From Candidatus Mediterraneibacter surreyensis (GTDB taxonomy: Bacteria > Bacillota > Clostridia > Lachnospirales > Lachnospiraceae), in NCBI GenBank assembly GCA_019118885.1, contig DWYB01000027.1:1-45910 (forward strand): a stretch of 45,910 bases of DNA. The letters are read 5' to 3'. Below, one piece after another: positions 41,002 to 45,910 of this stretch. The notes beneath the pieces are model-generated. The model saw nothing but the letters and a program-made list of their open reading frames with translations. It made no database searches and was not told the origin of the DNA. How positions within the stretch are numbered: the stretch's first letter is position 1; the number at the start of each line of letters is the position of its first letter. The translations under genes were made by a program, and so were the position numbers.

Positions 41002-42768
41002 TTACATCCTTTCCGGCGCCTCAAATCCGAGAAGATCGATGCAAGTCTCAAGCACCCGCTTTGCCAGCGTGAGGAGCGCAATATAACCTGACTTTTTCCC
41101 TGCATCTTCTTCTGATAATATCTTAGTCTCATGATAAAATTTATTAAATTCATTGGCAAGTTCATAGATATATGCGCATAGTTTGTGCGGAGCCGTCTCC
41201 TCATAGACTGTACCAAATACATCATTGAACTTTAACACCTGCAGCATAAGTGATTTCTCATACTCGTTTTCTGCCGGAAGTATCTGCAGTCCTTCCAGGC
41301 CTCCGCCGGATTCCTGATATTTATTCAGTATAGATTTAATACGAACGATCGTATAGAGAATGTATGGTCCGGTATTTCCCTCAAAGGATGTAAACCGGTC
41401 CACATCAAACACATAATCTTTTGACGCCTGATTAGAAAGATCTCCATATTTGATAGCGGCCAGTCCGACAATCTGAGAGGTGTGTTCCGCTTCTTCTTCC
41501 TCCACGGTGCGGTTGTCCATGATCTTTCTGTACATCTCCTCATCTATCTCGCGGATCAGATTTTCCAGACGCATAACACCGCCCTCGCGAGTCTTAAAAG
41601 GCTTGCCGTCTTTTCCGTTCATAGTGCCAAATCCGAGAAACTGCAGCTTCGTTTCCGGACGCACAATTCCTGTTTTCTTTGCGCAGCGGAATACCTGGGT
41701 GAAATGCAGTTCCTGACGCTTGTCCACTACATAGATCACTTCATCCGGTCTGTAATCCTGCTCACGTTCTACGAGCGTGGCCAGATCCGTAGTATCATAC
41801 AGAGCCGCTCCATCGGATTTCAGGATCATACACGGGGGCACTTCCTTTTTATCCGTCTCTTCCTGTACATCTACCACAAGCGCTCCCTCGTCATAGCGGG
41901 CATATCCTTTATCCTTTAACATCTGTACCATATCCGGAATATATTTCTGCGCGTCCGCCTCGCCTTTCCACAGGTCGAAATCTACATTCAGCTTTTCATA
42001 GTTCTTCTTCAGATCAGTCACCGACACATTCATAATGTGATTCCAGATCGCCCTGTATCCCCTGTATCCATTCTGGAGAAGATAGGTAGCATGCAACGCT
42101 TCCTCCCTGTAATCTTCGTGTTCTTTCGCATATGCGCTGGCAGTCGGATATATCTCTTCCAGCTCCCCGATGGTAAAAGGCGCCTCCTCGGGATACTCGC
42201 CTTCATAAGACTCGTCAAAATAAGGGAGATCAGGCTGGCGCTTTTTCAGCTCCGTAATAATCAGGCCCATCTGATACCCCCAGTCACCCAGGTGAATATC
42301 TCCGATCACATTGTTTCCTTTATAACGAAGGATCCGCTTTACGCTCTCCCCGATGATCGCAGAACGCAAATGGCCCACATGCAGCGGCTTTGCGACATTC
42401 GGTCCGCCATAGTCGATCATAATTGTCTTCGGGTCTTTCTCATCCTCGACCCCAAGCTTCTTTTCAGCAGCCATATCATTCAGATAGGAAGCCACGCTTT
42501 CCCTGGACAGTTTCAGATTAATGAATCCCGGTTTTACCACATCCACCGATTCAAAATACTTGGCATCCTTTAAACATGCCGCTACATCCTCCGCGATTAT
42601 AAAGGGAGCCTTCTTATATTTTTTCGCGCCCGCCATCGCTCCGTTGCACTGATACTCGCACAGATCCGGGCGATTAGAGAGAGTCACCTTTGCAAGTTCT
42701 CTGTCATAGCCAGACTTCGCAAAAGCCTCTTCCATTTCTATTGTGATCAGTTCCAGTAATGTTTTCAA
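41002..42768 (-). CDS. argS: Arginyl-tRNA synthetase
   Basis: 588 residues, class I synthetase. N-terminal additional domain up to about 110, HVGH-signature PNVAKPLHVGHLRSA, Arg-specific DYGGPN, IHLGDWGYQMG, and MSK-equivalent KPFKTREGGVMRLENLI; C-terminal DALR-type anticodon domain ends LPAEN... TCIDLLGFEAPERM. TTG 42768 is preferred over GTG 42780, as AAAGGAG lies 11 bases before the former but overlaps the latter; MKTLLELITIE then matches the usual N-terminus. No T-box is seen in the leader. Confidence 0.93.
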   Translation of the reverse strand: MKTLLELITIEMEEAFAKSGYDRELAKVTLSNRPDLCEYQCNGAMAGAKKYKKAPFIIAEDVAACLKDAKYFESVDVVKPGFINLKLSRESVASYLNDMAAEKKLGVEDEKDPKTIMIDYGGPNVAKPLHVGHLRSAIIGESVKRILRYKGNNVIGDIHLGDWGYQMGLIITELKKRQPDLPYFDESYEGEYPEEAPFTIGELEEIYPTASAYAKEHEDYREEALHATYLLQNGYRGYRAIWNHIMNVSVTDLKKNYEKLNVDFDLWKGEADAQKYIPDMVQMLKDKGYARYDEGALVVDVQEETDKKEVPPCMILKSDGAALYDTTDLATLVEREQDYRPDEVIYVVDKRQELHFTQVFRCAKKTGIVRPETKLQFLGFGTMNGKDGKPFKTREGGVMRLENLIREIDEEMYRKIMDNRTVEEEEAEHTSQIVGLAAIKYGDLSNQASKDYVFDVDRFTSFEGNTGPYILYTIVRIKSILNKYQESGGGLEGLQILPAENEYEKSLMLQVLKFNDVFGTVYEETAPHKLCAYIYELANEFNKFYHETKILSEEDAGKKSGYIALLTLAKRVLETCIDLLGFEAPERM

Positions 42769-42801
42769 TTTCTTCCACACTCCTTTGTCCGTATGAAAGT
42801 T

Positions 42802-42830
42802 ATTCTAACATGTATAGGAAAAGACGGCAA
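42802..42830 (-). promoter_or_regulatory. Promoter of argS operon
   Basis: Minus-strand TTGCCG (42830-42825), 17-base spacer, TAGAAT (42807-42802). Confidence 0.7.
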
Positions 42831-42862
42831 GTTTTCCGCGCCAATTCAGGGGAAATGATATC

Positions 42863-42891
42863 TTGAGAAATATTACTGTTTATTTTATAAT
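42863..42891 (+). promoter_or_regulatory. Promoter of nfo
   Basis: TTGAGA (42863-42868), 17-base spacer, TATAAT (42886-42891), 33 bases before the ATG. It is divergent from the argS promoter, with 32 bases between the two -35 boxes. Confidence 0.85.
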
Positions 42892-42923
42892 GAATCATAT
42901 TTTGTTAAGAAAAGGAGATCATC

Positions 42924-43835
42924 ATGAAAATAGGTTCACACGTGGGCATGAGCGGAAAGGAAATGCTTCTTGGTTCCGCAAAAGAAGCCGTTTCATACGG
43001 AGCAGATACATTTATGTTTTATACGGGCGCGCCGCAGAATACAAGGCGTAAAGAGATAAGTGAATTAAACATTGATCCCGCATGGGAATATATGCGAAAT
43101 CACGGAATCGACGAAATCATCGTCCACGCCCCGTACATCATCAATCTGGGAAACTCGGTAAAGCCGGAGACATTCACTCTTGCTGTAGAATTTCTTGCCA
43201 AAGAGATCGACCGCACTATAAGCTGCAGAAGTCATGTTCTCATTCTTCACCCCGGCGCACACGTCGGAGCAGGAACGACAGCCGGAACAGAGCAGATCAT
43301 CAAAGGGCTCAACGAAGTACTGACCGCTGATACCGACTGCTTTATAGCGCTTGAGACAATGGCCGGCAAAGGTTCGGAAATCGGCCGTTCTTTTGAAGAG
43401 CTTGCGCAGATCTATGACGGCGTCAAATATAACAATAAACTGCGGGTATGTTTTGACACCTGCCATACCAGCGACAGCGGCTATGATATCATCCGGAATT
43501 TTGATCATGTCATGGAAGATTTTGACCGCATCCTCGGGAAAGACCAGATTGCCGTATTCCATATCAATGACAGCAAAAATGTTCCCGGAGCGGCAAAAGA
43601 CCGTCACGAAAACATCGGCTTCGGTCAGATTGGTTTCGACGCGCTCAACTATATCGTACATCATCCAGATTTTGAAGATGTACCGAAGATACTGGAAACC
43701 CCTTATATCCCCTCCCCTTCCAATCCAAAGAAGTCCTACGCTCCTTATAAATACGAAATAGAAATGCTCAGAAAAGGGGAATTTGATCCTCGGATGAAAG
43801 AAAAAATCATCAGAAATAACGAAAAACCGGCTTGA
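42924..43835 (+). CDS. nfo: Endonuclease IV (apurinic/apyrimidinic)
   Basis: 303 residues, TIM-barrel enzyme with a trinuclear zinc site cutting 5' to abasic sites. [98 protein letters not shown]; and ILETPYIP each supply the expected ligands. Start has AAAAGGAG. It restores the DNA repair theme opposite the broken alkD at the other end. Its stop overlaps the -35 box of the next promoter. Confidence 0.95.
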   Translation: MKIGSHVGMSGKEMLLGSAKEAVSYGADTFMFYTGAPQNTRRKEISELNIDPAWEYMRNHGIDEIIVHAPYIINLGNSVKPETFTLAVEFLAKEIDRTISCRSHVLILHPGAHVGAGTTAGTEQIIKGLNEVLTADTDCFIALETMAGKGSEIGRSFEELAQIYDGVKYNNKLRVCFDTCHTSDSGYDIIRNFDHVMEDFDRILGKDQIAVFHINDSKNVPGAAKDRHENIGFGQIGFDALNYIVHHPDFEDVPKILETPYIPSPSNPKKSYAPYKYEIEMLRKGEFDPRMKEKIIRNNEKPA

Positions 43836-43860
43836 CAATTTCTTACAGCCAATATATTAT
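43832..43860 (+). promoter_or_regulatory. Promoter of the GntR-ABC operon
   Basis: TTGACA (43832-43837), 17-base spacer, TATTAT (43855-43860). The -35 box overlaps the nfo stop codon. Confidence 0.85.
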
Positions 43861-43882
43861 TGTATTATATCAATAATACAAT
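43859..43882 (+). promoter_or_regulatory. Operator palindrome of the GntR regulator
   Basis: ATTGTATTA-TATCAA-TAATACAAT is a perfect 9-bp inverted repeat with a 6-base spacer. It begins inside the -10 box and covers the start of transcription. YtrA-type GntR repressors bind this kind of site, so autoregulation is likely. Confidence 0.75.
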
Positions 43883-43900
43883 ATAAAATGAGGTGATCGA

Positions 43901-44284
43901 ATGCCATGGAATCTGGATAATGACCGTCCTATCTATCTGCAGTTAATGGAACGCATTCAACATGACATCATTTCCGGAGTCTACAAGCCCGGAGATAAGC
44001 TTCCCTCTGTCCGCGATCTTGCTGTTGAAGCGGCTGTAAATCCGAATACAATGCAAAAAGCGCTTTCCGAACTGGAACGCTGCGGGCTCGTGTATTCTCA
44101 GCGGACCAGCGGAAGGTTTATTACAGACGATACAGACATGATCAAAGAGATGCGGATGGAACTGGCCCGTGAGCACATCCAGGACTTTTTTGAACAAATG
44201 CGCAAACTGGGCTTCTCTGACGAAGATACGCTTGAAATGATAAGAGACACGATAAAGGGGGTTTACAATGAGACCGATTCTTGA
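43901..44284 (+). CDS. GntR family regulator, YtrA subfamily
   Basis: 127 residues. Winged helix at residues about 8-75: PIYLQLMERIQHDIISGVYK, LPSVRDLAVEAAVNPNTMQK, LVYSQRTSGRFI; then a short helical tail (about 50 residues), the length of the YtrA group, which lacks an effector domain. It probably represses its own operon through the palindrome at 43859-43882. Start follows AGGTG. The ABC ATPase start lies 17 bases inside its end. Confidence 0.92.
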   Translation: MPWNLDNDRPIYLQLMERIQHDIISGVYKPGDKLPSVRDLAVEAAVNPNTMQKALSELERCGLVYSQRTSGRFITDDTDMIKEMRMELAREHIQDFFEQMRKLGFSDEDTLEMIRDTIKGVYNETDS

Positions 44285-44966
44285 ATGTCATCGACTGACG
44301 AAAAAATACGGCAGCTTCTTTGCCCTTTCTGACCTGAACCTCTCTCTTGACCGCGGTCAGATCGTCGGACTTCTGGGGCCGAACGGAAGCGGAAAGACTA
44401 CATTGATCAAACTTGCAAACGGACTTCTCGTTCCCACCGACGGTCATATTATGATCAACGGGCTTGCTCCCGGACCTGATACGAAGAAAATTGTATCTTA
44501 TCTTCCTGACCGGAGCTTTTTTAACGAGCACCTGAAAGTGAAAGACATATTATCCTACTACGCTGATTTCTACAGGAATTTCAGTACTGAACGGGCAGAA
44601 AAAATGCTCGATACCCTTGATATCGATAAACATTCCCGTCTCAGTTCCCTGTCAAAGGGCACAATGGAAAAAGTACAGCTCGTACTCGTCATGAGCCGGG
44701 ATGCAGATCTGTATATACTTGACGAGCCTATCGGCGGGGTGGATCCTGCTGCCAGGGATTATATACTCCGCACCATACTCACCAACTATAATGAAAACGC
44801 TACTGTCCTGATCTCCACTCATCTGATCGCAGACATTGAAAACGTGCTCGATCGGGTAATATTTTTGCGTGACGGGCAGATTGTTCTCAATACATCAGTG
44901 GATGAAATAAGAACAGAATACGGCAAATCCGTAGACACTTTATTTCGGGAGGTATTTAAATGTTAG
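44268..44966 (+). CDS. ABC transporter ATP-binding protein
   Basis: 232 residues. Walker A GLLGPNGSGKTTLIKL, Walker B ADLYILDEPIGGVDP and the STHL H-loop are clear. The signature LSGGQ is replaced by LSKGTMEKVQLVLV, a form seen in this ATPase group of small ABC-2 exporters (YtrB-like). Overlaps the GntR gene by 17 bases and the permease gene by 7. Function presumably export or signalling at the membrane. Confidence 0.92.
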   Translation: MRPILECHRLTKKYGSFFALSDLNLSLDRGQIVGLLGPNGSGKTTLIKLANGLLVPTDGHIMINGLAPGPDTKKIVSYLPDRSFFNEHLKVKDILSYYADFYRNFSTERAEKMLDTLDIDKHSRLSSLSKGTMEKVQLVLVMSRDADLYILDEPIGGVDPAARDYILRTILTNYNENATVLISTHLIADIENVLDRVIFLRDGQIVLNTSVDEIRTEYGKSVDTLFREVFKC

Positions 44967-45760
44967 GAAAACTGATCAAATACGACCTGAAGGTTTCCGC
45001 AAAACTGTTTATTTTACTGCACGCCGCTTATTTATTAGTGTGTGTTATATCCCGTTTTCTTTATATGGATAACCTGAACTTTCAGGGGCCGGCGGAACCC
45101 GTTGTCATCTCCCTTACACTTTTTATCTCCGTGCTGACGATTCTAATGACAGCGCTTATGATCTTTACCGAACTGCATATTGCTCTCCGCTTTTACCGCT
45201 CTATGTTCAGCCGCGAAGGCTATCTGTCCTGGACCCTGCCTGTATCCGGAACACAGCATCTGTGGGCAAAGATCATATCCGGCTACATACTCGCTGTGGC
45301 AGACATCATAATCATAGCGGCCGGAGCGCTGATCCTTGTAACAGGCAGAAACATCACTTCCGCATACAGCCTGATTGCTGATGAAATGACGCTGGAGCTG
45401 GGGATGCCTCTTGGAAAATTTGCGTTGCTCCTTTTTATCTTCTGTGTTGTCAGCTGCATCAGCACGGTTATCATGGTCTATTTCTGCATCGTGATAGGGC
45501 AATTATTCCCCGGGCACAGAGTGCTCTGTGCGATCGCAGTCTACTTCATCATGGCGACAGCACTGCAGATTATCGCACTTTTGATCATGTTGGCTCTTGG
45601 CGTTTTCCCGGGATATAATTTCTTTGCAGCCAAAGGGCAGACCATGGCAGCGTATACAATAAATATTTTTTCCGTAAGCGCAGTCCTGACAATCATTATA
45701 ACGATCGCTCAATATGCCGTGACACACTATATTATGAACAAAAAGATCAATCTCATATAA
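44960..45760 (+). CDS. ABC transporter membrane protein
   Basis: 266 residues, about six membrane helices: 15-32, 48-70, 108-130, 145-175, 180-205 and 235-255. LRFYRSMFSREGYLSWTLPV between the second and third is a typical coupling loop of ABC-2 permeases of this group. With the ATPase it would form a homodimeric exporter. The stop is 20 bases from the nearest candidate end of the group II intron. Confidence 0.85.
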   Translation: MLGKLIKYDLKVSAKLFILLHAAYLLVCVISRFLYMDNLNFQGPAEPVVISLTLFISVLTILMTALMIFTELHIALRFYRSMFSREGYLSWTLPVSGTQHLWAKIISGYILAVADIIIIAAGALILVTGRNITSAYSLIADEMTLELGMPLGKFALLLFIFCVVSCISTVIMVYFCIVIGQLFPGHRVLCAIAVYFIMATALQIIALLIMLALGVFPGYNFFAAKGQTMAAYTINIFSVSAVLTIIITIAQYAVTHYIMNKKINLI

Positions 45761-45780
45761 AACAATGTATGCATAGATCA

Positions 45781-45910
45781 ATCGAGTAGGAGGGAGTGAT
45801 TAACTCCCGTCCTCTCAGTCGAGTAAGTAAGAGGACTTTCACCTCAAACTTCTCACGGAACCGTACGTGAAGGTCTCCCTTCATACGGCTCTTATCATTT
45901 AACAATACGA
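45781..45910 (-). mobile_element. 3' end of a group II intron (partial, minus strand)
   Basis: On the minus strand, 45891-45858 is a 34-nt domain V: GAGCCGTATGAAGGGAGACC plus TTCACGTACGGTTC, with the catalytic AGC triad and pairing arms intact. Domain VI follows: GAG-AAG...CTT-A-CTC, with the bulged A (branch point candidate) at 45824, and an AC end near 45818. A second similar hairpin, GAG-AGGA...TCCT-A-CTCGAT, ends at 45781. The intron would be 45818 or 45781 to beyond the right edge; its reverse transcriptase lies outside the window. Confidence 0.8.

Noticed and set aside
42781-42923. T-box leader of argS
   Set aside because: The region between the argS promoter and start is about 35 bases, too short for a T-box, and no TGGNACCGCG-type motif is visible.
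43065-43838. 257-residue open frame opposite nfo
   Set aside because: The nfo frame carries all the zinc-site motifs. The opposite frame has no site and no family-like motif.
45793-45808. GGGAGT/ACTCCC hairpin as the insertion target of a class C intron
   Set aside because: Class C introns insert downstream of a terminator hairpin, that is with the hairpin in the 5' exon. Here it is on the 3' side of domain V and looks like domain VI.
1-45910. CRISPR arrays, tRNA, rRNA, IS elements, phage genes
   Set aside because: No regular spaced repeats, no cloverleaf or rRNA motifs, no transposase or phage structural proteins were found on either strand.

Overview
The window reads as chromosome of a Gram-positive anaerobe of the Clostridia, most likely a gut Lachnospiraceae. 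Supporting points: A/G-rich Shine-Dalgarno sites before nearly every gene, sigma-A type promoters of the TTGACA-17-TATAAT kind, anaerobic (early cobalt insertion) cobalamin genes including CbiK, CbiD and CbiMNQO, a long GltB, and NlpC/P60 hydrolases of the coiled-coil type. I cannot fix the genus from sequence alone.

Layout. (1) 1-15.1 kb: about two dozen small, mostly unrelated genes, almost all on the minus strand (acetyltransferases, metallo-beta-lactamase fold, peptidase E-like, DUF1349, DUF1835/DUF3658, SanA/YdcF, VOC, ACT, flavodoxin-domain and membrane proteins). The first 4.5 kb holds at least four broken genes: a truncated XRE regulator, an 18-codon DUF3795-type stub, an AlkD-like gene with an internal deletion, and a zinc-ribbon stub. 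Near 9.3-9.6 kb lies a probable type I toxin-antitoxin locus that a standard gene caller would miss: a 30-aa holin-like/TxpA-type hydrophobic peptide, an antisense promoter on the opposite strand, and complementary 5' and 3' ends of the toxin mRNA. (2) 15.1-28.7 kb: a cobalamin locus. A cobalamin riboswitch (about 28.1 kb) precedes one long minus-strand operon, cbiM-cbiN-cbiQ-cbiO-cbiK-bcp-cbiD-cobI-cobM-cobJ-cbiET-cbiA-cobT-cobS-cobC, closed by a strong terminator at 15.06 kb. cobO lies upstream of the riboswitch with its own promoter. Genes for cbiC, cbiG, cbiJ, cbiB, cbiP and cobU are absent and must be elsewhere if the pathway is complete. (3) 28.9-29.6 kb: one AT-rich plus-strand MBL-fold gene with a bidirectional terminator. 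(4) 29.7-32.3 kb: two tandem paralogous secreted NlpC/P60 hydrolases with near-identical promoter architecture. (5) 32.4-38.5 kb: gltB-gltD, glutamate synthase. (6) 38.8-42.8 kb: argS, an AlaX-type alanyl-tRNA editing protein and a CPBP membrane protease as one operon. (7) 42.9-45.8 kb, plus strand: nfo (endonuclease IV), then a YtrA-type GntR regulator with an ABC ATPase and a membrane partner, preceded by a promoter overlapped by a perfect palindrome. (8) The right edge enters the 3' end of a minus-strand group II intron (domain V plus two domain VI-like hairpins in tandem); its reverse transcriptase would lie beyond the window.

How the genes work together: cobalt enters through CbiMNQO, CbiK inserts it into sirohydrochlorin, CobI/CobJ/CobM/CbiD/CbiET methylate and contract the ring, CbiA amidates, CobO adenosylates, and CobT/CobC/CobS build and attach the lower ligand. 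The riboswitch gives end-product control of import and synthesis together. No CRISPR array, tRNA, rRNA or insertion sequence was seen.
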